Origin: DASUPK01 sp963797265
GTDB lineage: Bacteria > Actinomycetota > Thermoleophilia > Solirubrobacterales > 70-9
DNA length: 64,000 nt
Direction of reading: 5' to 3'
Assembly: GCA_963797265.1 (NCBI GenBank)
Contig: CAWCOY010000003.1
Span: 992,001-1,056,000, forward strand
Part shown: positions 36,379 to 44,569 of the stretch, one piece after another
Position numbering within the stretch: the stretch's first letter is position 1
Layout: each line of letters begins with the position of its first letter
Notes under the pieces: generated by a model
Databases searched by the model: none
Seen by the model: only the letters and a program-made list of their open reading frames with translations
What the model was told of the DNA's origin: nothing
Position numbers and translations under genes: made by a program

Positions 36379-38921
36379 TCCGCCTCCGCGGGCAAGATCC
36401 GGGCTGGCAGCCGACGCGCCCGAATCGCCCCTTGGGCGAGGCTCGCGCCGAGCGCAACCGCCGGCAGGGCGAGAGCCGGAGTGACCAGGACCGCGCCTGT
36501 GGCGGCCGCGGCCGCTGCCGCCAGAACGCGCCACCGCGGCCTGAACCGAATGCGAACCTGAACGAAGCCTTCCGGATGACTGCTCGTTTGGAGGTCGCCA
36601 TATGCGAACGGCGACAACAGGAGGCGCGCGTCATAGTCCTCCCAGCCATTCGGGTAAACCGCACGGATCCCGCGGCGACGGAAGGCCTCGACAAGTCCCG
36701 CGGCTAGCTCGGCGCGGGGGCGATCCTCGCGCACGACCACCACGCCTCCCGGTTTCCGTTGTACCGGGCCCGGCAGATCCGGGGGCTCGCCAAGCCTGCG
36801 TCGGGCCGTCTGGCGGTGCCGGCTGCGCGCGAGGGCGCGCACGAGTGGTTGAAGCAGGTGGTGGAGCGCCACGAGGGCGCGGAACCGAAACCTGCCTCGG
36901 GTGACGCGGCGCGGCGGATCAGCCCGCGCCATGTCGATGCCGGCGAGGGCCGCCATGCCGGCCACGGCGAGCAAAGCCGGAATTCCGAGCCATGGCCCCA
37001 TCAGCGCCAGCGGAGCCGTGAGCAAGAGGAGGACAGCGACGGGCACCCCAATCTGGTGAACGAGGTCGAGGAGGTGGCCTCCCGCTCTGTAGACAGACTG
37101 ATAGGCGGCGGTGCCATAGGGCCCGCGGTAGATCCGTTGGCGGCCGAGCGGAGGGGTCAGGGAGTTGTAGATGCGCCCCCGCCACCGAGCCGTGCCCGCT
37201 GCGGTGAAGCGCTGCGGGTGCCGGGCCTCGACCAGCGCCTCACTGTGACCGTATGTCCATTGCTGGCGCAGATAGGTCCGGAGACCTGAACGGCGGTGAT
37301 GCCACACCACCGCGGCGGGATGAAAGCCGATCTTCCAGCTTCGGTCGAGTGCCTTCCAGCACAGATCGACGTCGTCCCCAGCGGCCCGGTAGACGGGATC
37401 GAAGCCTCCGATCTCCGAGAGCAGGAGCTTCCAGAACGCCATGTTGCAGCCCGGCACGTGCTCGGCGCGATCGTCGGACGTCAGCACATGGACCGGGCCG
37501 CCCGGCGAGCGGGCCACGACGTGGGCCCCCGGCGGATCGTCCGACGGGGGGAGATTCGGCCCCCCGACCCCCCCAACGTTCGACGCATCCAGGCCGAGGG
37601 CGAGGAAGTACGGCCACTCGGGAGCCGGATAGGCGTCGGCGTCGAGGTACGCGATCAGTTCACCTCGGGCCGAGGCAAAGCCCTCATTCCTGGCCGCGGC
37701 GAGCCCGGAATGGTCGAGCCGCAGCAGCCGGACTCCGCGGTGTTGTTCGGCGATTGCTGCGGTGTCGTCCCTGGAACCGTCGTCAACGACGATCACCTCG
37801 AGCCAGGGGTAGTCGAGGGCGCAGGTGTGGCGCAGGCACTCATCGAGCGTCGCGCCGGCGTTGTGGGCACAGATCACGACGCTGATGGGGGGCCAGTCGA
37901 AGTCGAGGTCGCGGACCGACCGCTGGTTCCATCGCGCGGCGACCTGGAGCGCTGGCCGCGGCGATCGGTTGACGCGGGTCAGGCCGAAGCCCCACCCCTC
38001 GACGGGGGAGTCGCCCACCCACCATTCGTCCGTCCAGGAGAACACACAGGTCCCAGCGACCCCGCGCTCGGTCGCCGTCTCGAGCTGCCAATCGAGCACC
38101 TCCGCCTGGACGCGCTCGCCTTCGGGACCTGGCTCTGCGGAGATCCCGACCTCCCCAAGCACCAGGGGACGTTCGCCCGCCAGGTGGTGAAGGCGGGTCA
38201 GGTAGCGACGGAAGTCGTCGCGTCGCTCCAGGAAGACATTGAACGTAAGAAAGTCGAGGCTCTCCAGCGGAAGGTACTCCGCCGTAGGGTAATTGGCGTA
38301 GGTGACCAGCTGGTCGGGGTCCTCCTCCCGAACGATGTCGACGAGGCGGCGCAGGGTGTCGGCGATCAGCTCGCTTCCGTACCAGCGCAGGACGTCCGCC
38401 GGTACTTCGTTACCGAGCGACAGCGCCAGCACGCTCTCGCATCCGGCGAGGCGGCGCGCCGTCTCGCGCACTTCCCATGCCGCCTGCTTCGCGACCTCGC
38501 GGCGCTCCCGGCGCGAGCCGCCCAGCAGATAGCGCCAGTCGGGATAAAAGACGTCGGAAAGCAATCGCAACCCGTGCTCGCCCGCCGCCTCGAGGAGGTC
38601 GTTGCTGGGCGCCGTGTAGGTCCGAACGACCGTGAACCCGTGCTCGCGCATGCCGACCAGGTCACGCTGGATCCGCTCACGATCCGGGAACAGCGTCCCG
38701 TCGGTTCGGGGCGCGAAGGTGCCGTAGGTTACGCCGCGGAAGGGGAAGCGCTCGCCGTCCAGCGCAAAGAACTTGCCGTCGACGCGAACCCGCCCGTCAG
38801 ATCGAAAGACGCTCCGTTGAGCTTTGGGCTGGGAGCCCGTCGTGGTCCCGGAGGAAACCGTCGCTCCATTGGTTCTGGGCACGCTGATCGTGGCCCCGTC
38901 CCGGACGGCGCCCAGATACAC
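36375..38921 (-). CDS. Glycoside hydrolase-like domain fused to membrane GT2 glycosyltransferase
   Basis: 848 aa from GTG 38921, with ggaga nine bases upstream. Residues 40-330 form a (beta/alpha)8-type hydrolase of the GH2/GH5 clan: VLALSLGNEVPAD holds the putative acid/base E172 and RPLVLGEVGIS the putative nucleophile E257. Residues 345-600 form a GT2 domain: SVVICAHNAGATLDECLRH, IVVDDGSRDD, the DAD motif at 427-429, AAGDDVDLCW, and RQQWTYG as the QxxRW-like acceptor motif. Membrane segments lie at about 625-665 and 800-835. A polymerising GT2 joined to its own hydrolase suggests trimming or transglycosylation. The stop overlaps the GTG of the ABC fusion. Confidence 0.85.
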   Translation of the reverse strand: MYLGAVRDGATISVPRTNGATVSSGTTTGSQPKAQRSVFRSDGRVRVDGKFFALDGERFPFRGVTYGTFAPRTDGTLFPDRERIQRDLVGMREHGFTVVRTYTAPSNDLLEAAGEHGLRLLSDVFYPDWRYLLGGSRRERREVAKQAAWEVRETARRLAGCESVLALSLGNEVPADVLRWYGSELIADTLRRLVDIVREEDPDQLVTYANYPTAEYLPLESLDFLTFNVFLERRDDFRRYLTRLHHLAGERPLVLGEVGISAEPGPEGERVQAEVLDWQLETATERGVAGTCVFSWTDEWWVGDSPVEGWGFGLTRVNRSPRPALQVAARWNQRSVRDLDFDWPPISVVICAHNAGATLDECLRHTCALDYPWLEVIVVDDGSRDDTAAIAEQHRGVRLLRLDHSGLAAARNEGFASARGELIAYLDADAYPAPEWPYFLALGLDASNVGGVGGPNLPPSDDPPGAHVVARSPGGPVHVLTSDDRAEHVPGCNMAFWKLLLSEIGGFDPVYRAAGDDVDLCWKALDRSWKIGFHPAAVVWHHRRSGLRTYLRQQWTYGHSEALVEARHPQRFTAAGTARWRGRIYNSLTPPLGRQRIYRGPYGTAAYQSVYRAGGHLLDLVHQIGVPVAVLLLLTAPLALMGPWLGIPALLAVAGMAALAGIDMARADPPRRVTRGRFRFRALVALHHLLQPLVRALARSRHRQTARRRLGEPPDLPGPVQRKPGGVVVVREDRPRAELAAGLVEAFRRRGIRAVYPNGWEDYDARLLLSPFAYGDLQTSSHPEGFVQVRIRFRPRWRVLAAAAAAATGAVLVTPALALPAVALGASLAQGAIRARRLPARILPAEAE

Positions 38922-39237
38922 ACTGTCGGTTCTCCGATTCCCTCCCAGCGCTCCTTACTCCCGGTCGTCTTCCTGGACTCCTAGTCGTCGTTCCCTGTAC
39001 TCCTAGTCGTACTCGGCCTGTGCTGCCCGTGCTCCTAGTCATCATCCATGCGACCCTGGCACCGGTCTACGGCAAAGCCGTACCCTTATCGCAGGCAGGC
39101 AAACTCGGTTCCTCCGAGCCTGGGCCGACGGTTGGCATTCCTCTTGATTCAACAGCGTCGGGCGCGGCGGTAAGGGTACGGGCCGAATCCGGGTTGGCTG
39201 TACCATGCGGCCCTTGAGCCGAGGAGATTTGCCCCGG
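38922..39237. other. Intergenic region between divergent transcription units
   Basis: This 316-bp stretch separates the two halves of the glycan locus. It holds the four direct repeats described separately (38957-39042). The rest has no recognisable gene; ATG 39205 could extend the downstream acetyltransferase by 11 residues. Confidence 0.6.
38957..39042 (-). repeat. Four direct repeats, candidate operator
   Basis: Copies of ACTCCTAGTCGT on the plus strand begin at 38957 (ACTCCCGGTCGT), 38977, 38999 and 39031 (GCTCCTAGTCAT). Start-to-start distances are 20, 22 and 32 bp, close to 2, 2 and 3 DNA turns, so all lie on one helix face. They sit 36-121 bp upstream of GTG 38921, where an operator for the large minus-strand operon would be expected. 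The regulator is unknown. Confidence 0.5.
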
Positions 39238-39915
39238 ATGCTTGAAGATCGCGCCCTTCGCGCTGCGTCTCTACTTGGACGGCTGGTTCCGTTTGGCCCA
39301 GTGAACGGTTCCAAGCCCGCGCAGAGCGCCGCGGAAGGGCCGGAGGCGATGATGCGCGAGGTGCGCTCGCAGCATCCGCCGTTTCTTGAGGCACTGCTGG
39401 CGGATGCCCGTCTTGCCGCCGTCTACCGCGGGGAGCGCCACGAGTTCCGATCTCGATTCGAGGGCGTGCTCCAAGCGCTGCGCCTGATGCTGCAGACCGA
39501 TGCCTTCCTCGCCCTGAGCGCCTACCGGATGAAGGCGCGTCTGCAGGCGCTCGGGATTCCGGTGCTGCCTTCGATCGCCCACCGGCTCGCGATCGTCTCC
39601 GGCCAGGTCTCGATCGACGACGGCGCGGTGGTGGGTCCCGGAGTTTTCATTCCCAATGGGCACGTCGTGGTCTACGGACTGGTCGAGATCAAGCCTGGGG
39701 TCACGCTCCTCCCGTGGGTGACTGTGGGGCCGGCCGGGGGCGGATTCATCGGCCCGAAGATCGGGCCGGGGACCAGCGTCGGGACGGGGGCCAAGGTACT
39801 CGGGGAAATCGAGCTGGGAGCCGGCGCGCGCATCGGGACCAATGCCGTCGTGCTCGACGACGTGCCACCGAACACGACCGTGGTCGGAATGCCGGCGGAG
39901 GCCGTCACCAACTGA
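39238..39915 (+). CDS. Serine acetyltransferase-like hexapeptide acetyltransferase
   Basis: 225 aa from ATG 39238, chosen because gaggag lies 11 bases upstream; ATG 39205 in frame is the alternative. The C-terminal half is a left-handed beta-helix with hexapeptide repeats (VSIDDGAVVGPGVFIPNGHV, IGPGTSVGTGAKVLGEIELG, ARIGTNAVVLDDVPPNTTVV), ending VVGMPAEAVT as in CysE-type enzymes. The N-terminal helical half resembles serine acetyltransferase. The histidine usual in the CysE HPxxGxxIG motif is not evident, so it may acetylate a sugar rather than serine. The AlgX-like gene follows after 19 bp. Confidence 0.78.
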   Translation: MLEDRALRAASLLGRLVPFGPVNGSKPAQSAAEGPEAMMREVRSQHPPFLEALLADARLAAVYRGERHEFRSRFEGVLQALRLMLQTDAFLALSAYRMKARLQALGIPVLPSIAHRLAIVSGQVSIDDGAVVGPGVFIPNGHVVVYGLVEIKPGVTLLPWVTVGPAGGGFIGPKIGPGTSVGTGAKVLGEIELGAGARIGTNAVVLDDVPPNTTVVGMPAEAVTN

Positions 39916-39934
39916 ACACGAGCGGCGCGCCGAG

Positions 39935-41008
39935 ATGAGGGGCAGCGGATCCCACGAAGCGGGGGCATTCGAGAAGGCGCAGCAGCAGCGGCACCGGCCC
40001 GGCGGGTATTCCACCACCTCCGACGGCGCGGTTGCAATCGGCCCCGATGGCTGGCTGTTTCTCATCGGAGGCAGTAACAAGGTGCTCGCATTCCTGCGCC
40101 AACTGGAGGAGGACAGGCGCGCGCAAATTGGGCGCTGGACGCGGCTCATCCTGGACCGGCATGCTCGGCTGTCTCGCGCGCGTACGAGGTACCTCCATGT
40201 CGCGGTTCCGGACAAGCTGACTATCTACGGCGACAGGATCGGCGTCCACATCGCAAACGGACCCAACGCACAGCTACATAGAGCACTACACCCGCAAGCG
40301 TCAGAGCTCCTGCTCGACCTTACCCCTCCGTTTCGCGACAACGGAGAAGACCTGTTCCTCAAGACCGGTACGCACTGGACGCAACCGGGTTGCTACATCG
40401 CCTACCGCCTCGTCTGCGAGAAGCTCGGGGTCGACCCCGTGAAGGACCTCCTGAGCCGCGGGCACATCGACGTCGAAACCTACCGCGACCTCGGCAGCAA
40501 GCTGTTGCCGCCCGTCAAGGAGCGGACGAGGGTTTACCGAATAGCCCGCGATGCCCAAGTGGTGGAAGCGAACTCCCTTGTTCTCCAGATGAACCGCGAG
40601 CAGTCGGTACCGGGCCAACCCGCAAGAGCCGAGTTCCACACCGGCTCACGAGTCGTGTTCCGCAACGAGTGCGCTCGCGGCGACGCCCGATTGGTTCTCT
40701 TCGGGGATTCTTTCGCGAACTGGCGACCGCACGGGCTGACCGGGATGCTCGCCGAAACCTTCTCGGAAGTTCATTTTCTGTGGAGCTCGGCGGTCGATTG
40801 GGGATATGTCGATCGGGTCGGACCGGACATCGTCCTCACTGAGCTTGCCGAGCGTTTTCTTCGCGTGGTCCCGGAGGATGGGATCGATGTGGACGCTCTC
40901 GCCGCGAGCCGCATGGCTGAACAGGATCAGGCGAATGCGCCGCAGCTGAGAGGCGCCGAGACGGAGAAGTCACCTAGAGGTCGTCCCGAGACGTCCTCGG
41001 CGTCCTAG
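39935..41008 (+). CDS. AlgX/AlgJ-like SGNH O-acetylation protein
   Basis: 357 aa from ATG 39935. Features of the AlgX/AlgJ group: IGPDGWLFLIGG at the start, VAVPDKLTIYGDRI, FLKTGTHWTQPGCYIAYRLV (the GTHW catalytic histidine region) and LVLFGDSFANW (SGNH serine region). Such proteins O-acetylate exopolysaccharides or sugars. No signal peptide is visible, unlike periplasmic AlgX, so this form may act in the cytoplasm. With the neighbouring acetyltransferase it points to acetylation of the locus product. Its stop overlaps the stop of the VOC remnant on the other strand. Confidence 0.82.
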   Translation: MRGSGSHEAGAFEKAQQQRHRPGGYSTTSDGAVAIGPDGWLFLIGGSNKVLAFLRQLEEDRRAQIGRWTRLILDRHARLSRARTRYLHVAVPDKLTIYGDRIGVHIANGPNAQLHRALHPQASELLLDLTPPFRDNGEDLFLKTGTHWTQPGCYIAYRLVCEKLGVDPVKDLLSRGHIDVETYRDLGSKLLPPVKERTRVYRIARDAQVVEANSLVLQMNREQSVPGQPARAEFHTGSRVVFRNECARGDARLVLFGDSFANWRPHGLTGMLAETFSEVHFLWSSAVDWGYVDRVGPDIVLTELAERFLRVVPEDGIDVDALAASRMAEQDQANAPQLRGAETEKSPRGRPETSSAS

Positions 41009-41193
41009 CGGGTGCCGAGCACGACCCGATTGCCCGACGGGTCGGTCGCGTGCACCCGGTCGCCGTCGCCGGCTGGGCTCGATGCCGACGCATTGGCCGC
41101 GCTGACCATCGCCGGGGCTTTGTAGGCCCCGCGGCCGCACCACAATTTCGGCGTAGGGCCAGCCCGGTCGGCTTTTGTCCTGACTCCCGACAA
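41005..41193 (-). pseudogene. Possible VOC/glyoxalase-family remnant
   Basis: The minus-strand frame ends DRVHATDPSGNRVVLGTR, the typical C-terminal strand and metal-ligand region of VOC (glyoxalase/bleomycin resistance) proteins. Only about 63 codons are open, half a VOC domain, and the upstream part is not recognisable. It lies between the AlgX-like gene and the ROK promoter. It is probably a decayed 3' end; chance resemblance cannot be excluded. Confidence 0.35.
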
Positions 41194-41228
41194 TCATTGA
41201 GCCTTTGTGAAGGAATAACTCCGCAGTC

Positions 41229-41257
41229 TTGACAAACACCACTGGGTCGATAAGGGT
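41229..41257 (+). promoter_or_regulatory. Promoter of the ROK regulator gene
   Basis: A perfect -35 hexamer TTGACA (41229-41234) is followed after 17 bases by AAGGGT (41252-41257), overlapping TAAGGG. GTG 41266 comes eight bases later, so the transcript is leaderless or nearly so. Confidence 0.5.
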
Positions 41258-41265
41258 CCCCACCG

Positions 41266-42483
41266 GTGGAATCGTCGGATTCCGGATCGCTTCGGTCCCT
41301 TCGCGAGCTCAACCGCGGCCGCGTCATCGACGCTCTCCGTGACCGCGGCCGGGCCAGCCGCGCGGAGATAGCGCGCGCGACCGGGCTCTCGCGCTCGACC
41401 GTCTCGAGCATCGTCTCCGACTTGATCGACGCCGGGCTGCTCACTGAGCACAGCGAGGAGACCGGCGTCGCACACGGCGAGGCCGGCGGCAGGCCGCCGG
41501 TGCTCCTCTCCCTCAACCCCTCGGCGGGGTTGGCCGTCGGAATCGACTTCGGTCACACCCACCTGCGGGTGGCCGTTTCCGACCTCTCCCACGAGGTGCT
41601 GGCCGAGAGCGGGCGCGAGCTCGACGTCGACCACTCGGCGGATGAGGGCCTCGACGCCGCCGCGGAGCTGGTCGAAGAGGTACTCGGAGAAGCGAAGGCA
41701 GACCGCAAGGCGGTGATCGGAGTCGGCATGGGTTTGCCGGGCCCGATCAATAGGGCGACGGGGAGGGTCGGCTCGTCGTCCATCCTGCCCGGCTGGGTCG
41801 GCCTGGATGCGGCCCAGGAGATGGGACGGCGGCTGGGGCTGCCCGTTCACGTCGAGAACGACGCCAACCTCGGGGCCCTGGCCGAGTACGTCTGGGGCTC
41901 CGGCAAGGGGCACGCGGATGTGATCTACATCAAGCTCTCCTCGGGGGTCGGAGCCGGGCTGCTGCTCGGGGGCCGACTGCACGAGGGCGCCGGCGGCACC
42001 GCCGGCGAGATCGGCCACACGCCCGCCCAGCAGGGGACCGCGATCTGCCGCTGCGGCAGCCGCGGCTGTCTGGAGACGGTCGCCTCCGCACGGGCCATCG
42101 CCGAACAGCTCGGCGCCAGTCGCGGCGAGCCGGTCTCTACGCAGGAGCTTCTTCAGCTGACCAGGGACGGGGACCCGGCCGCGGCCAGGCTGATCGCGGA
42201 GGCGGGCAGGGAGATCGGGGTCGCGCTGGCCGGGCTCTGCAATCTGATCAACCCCAGCCGCGTGATCATCGGCGGCGACCTGAGCGCCGCCGGCGAGCTG
42301 ATTACCGAGCCGGTCTTCGAGTCGATCCGCCGCTACGCGATCGCGAGCGCGGCGGAGCAGGTCTCGGTCGTCGCGGGAGTGCTCGGAGAGCGGGCGGAGC
42401 TCCTCGGCGCGCTGGCCCTCGTCCTCCACGCCGGCGACGGGCTGCTGGCCTCATCCGCCCTTCCGCAGGAGGTCGCGGCATGA
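41266..42483 (+). CDS. ROK family transcriptional regulator
   Basis: 405 aa from GTG 41266. An N-terminal winged helix (residues about 10-75: RGRASRAEIARATGLSRSTV) precedes a ROK sugar-kinase-like domain: GIDFGHTHLRVAVSDL, GMGLPGPINRATG, VENDANLGALAEYVWG. The zinc-binding motif reads CRCGSRGCLE. Such NagC/XylR-type proteins repress sugar operons until their sugar binds. The sugar ABC importer genes follow directly, 76 bp downstream, so local control of that importer is likely. Confidence 0.92.
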   Translation: MESSDSGSLRSLRELNRGRVIDALRDRGRASRAEIARATGLSRSTVSSIVSDLIDAGLLTEHSEETGVAHGEAGGRPPVLLSLNPSAGLAVGIDFGHTHLRVAVSDLSHEVLAESGRELDVDHSADEGLDAAAELVEEVLGEAKADRKAVIGVGMGLPGPINRATGRVGSSSILPGWVGLDAAQEMGRRLGLPVHVENDANLGALAEYVWGSGKGHADVIYIKLSSGVGAGLLLGGRLHEGAGGTAGEIGHTPAQQGTAICRCGSRGCLETVASARAIAEQLGASRGEPVSTQELLQLTRDGDPAAARLIAEAGREIGVALAGLCNLINPSRVIIGGDLSAAGELITEPVFESIRRYAIASAAEQVSVVAGVLGERAELLGALALVLHAGDGLLASSALPQEVAA

Positions 42484-42559
42484 TCTGGGAGAAGAGATTT
42501 CGAATCAACACAGAGAGGAACGGAAGTGATAGAGAGGACCCGATTGGAGGAGGTACGTG

Positions 42560-43687
42560 ATGTCTAGATCAAGGAGCTGGGCCCGCGGCGCCGTGTTGTC
42601 GATAGCGGCGCTCGTGATCGGGCTCGGCCTGGCCGCCTGTGGAAGTGACAGTGGCGGAGGGGGGCCGAAGATCGCCCTTCTCCTCCCCGAGTCGAAGACG
42701 ACCAGGTACGAGGCCCACGATCACCCGGAGTTCGAGGACGCGGTGAAGGCCGCATGCTCGGACTGCGACATGATCTACAGCAACGCGAACCAGGACGCGT
42801 CTCAGCAGCAGAGCCAGATGGAGGCCGCGCTTACCGATGGAGCCGACGTGGTCGTTCTCGACCCGGTGGACTCGGCATCCGCGGCGTCGATGGTGCAGCT
42901 GGCGAAGCAGCAGAGCGTGCCCGTGGTCAGCTATGACCGTCTGATCCTCGATACGCCCGATGTGAACGCGTACGTCTCGTTCGACAACGTCAAGGTTGGT
43001 CAGCTGCAGGGCGAGTCCCTGTCCAAGAAGCTGGCCGACGATGGCAACCCGAACGGGCCGATCGTGCGGATCAACGGTTCGCCCACGGACAACAACGCCA
43101 AGCTGTTCGGCCAGGGCGCTGCCTCGGCCTTCAGCCAGGCAGGTGTCCAGGTCGCCAAGGAGTACGACACTCCTGACTGGAGCCCCGACCAGGCCCAGAC
43201 GGAGATGGATCAGGCGATCACGGCACTCGGCAAGACCGGGTTCAAGGGCGTCTACGCGATGAACGACGGCACCGCGGGCGGCGCGATCGCCGCCATGCAG
43301 GCCGCCGGCGTCGATCCGAAGACGGTCCCGACCACCGGTCAGGACGCCGAGCTCGAGGCGGTCCAGCGGATCCTCAGCGGGGATCAGTTCATGACCGTCT
43401 ACAAGGCGACCAGGCCGGAGGCCCAGACCGCCGCGAAGATCGCGGTGGCCCTGGCTCAGGACAAGCCCATCCCGACCACTGGTCTTCTGGTTCCGCAGAC
43501 GAAGACCAACAACGGCGCGACGGATGTGCCGTCCTTCCTACTCACGCCGCAAGCGGCCGACAAGGACAACATCAAGTCGGTTACCTACGGCGGCCAGCCG
43601 CTCATCGGCTCGGACGGTTACTGGACAGCAGATCAGGTCTGCACCGCCCAGTTCCAGTCGGCCTGCCAGCAGGCTGGGATCAGCTAG
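42560..43687 (+). CDS. Sugar ABC transporter substrate-binding lipoprotein (XylF-like)
   Basis: 375 aa from ATG 42560, with Shine-Dalgarno GGAGGAGG six bases upstream. The signal peptide ends in lipobox LAAC (Cys 27), so it is a lipoprotein. The mature part is a type-1 periplasmic binding protein of the ribose/xylose group: QDASQQQSQMEAALTDGADV, VDSASAASMVQLAKQQSVPV, VYAMNDGTAGGAIAAMQAAG, TTGQDAELEAVQRILSGDQF. The TGQDAE box is typical of xylose-binding XylF. ATPase and permease genes follow. Confidence 0.9.
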   Translation: MSRSRSWARGAVLSIAALVIGLGLAACGSDSGGGGPKIALLLPESKTTRYEAHDHPEFEDAVKAACSDCDMIYSNANQDASQQQSQMEAALTDGADVVVLDPVDSASAASMVQLAKQQSVPVVSYDRLILDTPDVNAYVSFDNVKVGQLQGESLSKKLADDGNPNGPIVRINGSPTDNNAKLFGQGAASAFSQAGVQVAKEYDTPDWSPDQAQTEMDQAITALGKTGFKGVYAMNDGTAGGAIAAMQAAGVDPKTVPTTGQDAELEAVQRILSGDQFMTVYKATRPEAQTAAKIAVALAQDKPIPTTGLLVPQTKTNNGATDVPSFLLTPQAADKDNIKSVTYGGQPLIGSDGYWTADQVCTAQFQSACQQAGIS

Positions 43688-43704
43688 GCGAGTGAAGTAG
43701 AAGA

Positions 43705-44569
43705 ATGAGTCCCCGAATGGCGCGAGGAGAGGCAAAGTCGAACGGCGAAGGCAACGGTGCCGCGACCGAGCATCTCCTCGCGCTGCGGGGGTTCTCAAAG
43801 AGCTTCGGGCCCGTCCGGGCCCTCCACGAGGTCGACTTCGAGGTCGACTCCGGCGAGATCGTCGCGCTCGTGGGCGACAACGGCGCCGGCAAGAGCACGC
43901 TGATCAAGGCGATCGATGGGGTCCAGCCGCCCGACACGGGCGAGACCTACTTCGACGGAAAGCGGGTCCGGATCAGCGACTCCGCAGACCGCTGAGCGCC
44001 TCGGCATCGCCACGGTCTTCCAGGACCTGGCGCTCTGCGACAACCTCGACGTGGTCGCGAACCTCTTCCTCGGCAAGGAGGTCGTGGACGGCGTTCCGGT
44101 CCACGTGCTCGACGAGGTCGACATGGAGCAGCGCTCCAAAGAGCTTCTGAGCGACCTATCGGTAACGTCACTGGGCAGCGTTCGCACCGAGGTCGGCAGC
44201 CTCTCCGGCGGCCAGCGCCAGTCGGTTGCGATCGCGCGCAGCGCTGATCGGCGAGCCCAAGGTGGTGCTCTTCGACGAGCCGACCGCCGCGCTCGGTGTC
44301 CAACAGACAGCTCAGGTGCTCGCCCTCGTGAAGAGGCTCGCCGACGAGGGCCTCGGCGTGGTGATGATCAGTCACAACCTCGAGGATGTCTTTCAGGTCG
44401 CGGACCGAATCATCGTGCTACGGCTGGGCGAACGGGTGGCCACCTTCGATCGCGAGAAAGGTGACGCCCGGAGACAGTCGTCGCCGCGATCACCGGCGCC
44501 GACACCGCCGAGTTGAGACGGCTCGAGGAGAGAATCGCAGACGAAACCGGAAGAGGACGGAGGAGGTGA
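43705..44569 (+). pseudogene. Sugar ABC transporter ATPase (XylG-like), multiple frameshifts
   Basis: The gene starts at ATG 43705. Walker A is GDNGAGKSTLIKAIDG. An extra base near 43990 moves the frame before ERLGIATVFQDLALCDNLDV and the signature LSGGQRQSVAIAR. An extra base near 44240 moves it again before VVLFDEPTAALGVQQTAQVL and MISHNLEDVFQVADRIIVLR. Two more near 44461 and 44475 give TVVAAITGADTAELRRLEER, ending at 44569. Removing four bases restores 286 aa, the normal single-ATPase size. All motifs are intact, so sequencing error is likelier than decay. It ends in a GTGA overlap with the permease. Confidence 0.78.

Noticed and set aside
39087..39108. A 20-base stretch (caggcaggcaaactcggttc) similar to caggctggcaaactcggtcc near 54675
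   Set aside because: With two mismatches in 20 bases such pairs are expected by chance a few times in 64 kb, and the two sites share no consistent position relative to genes.
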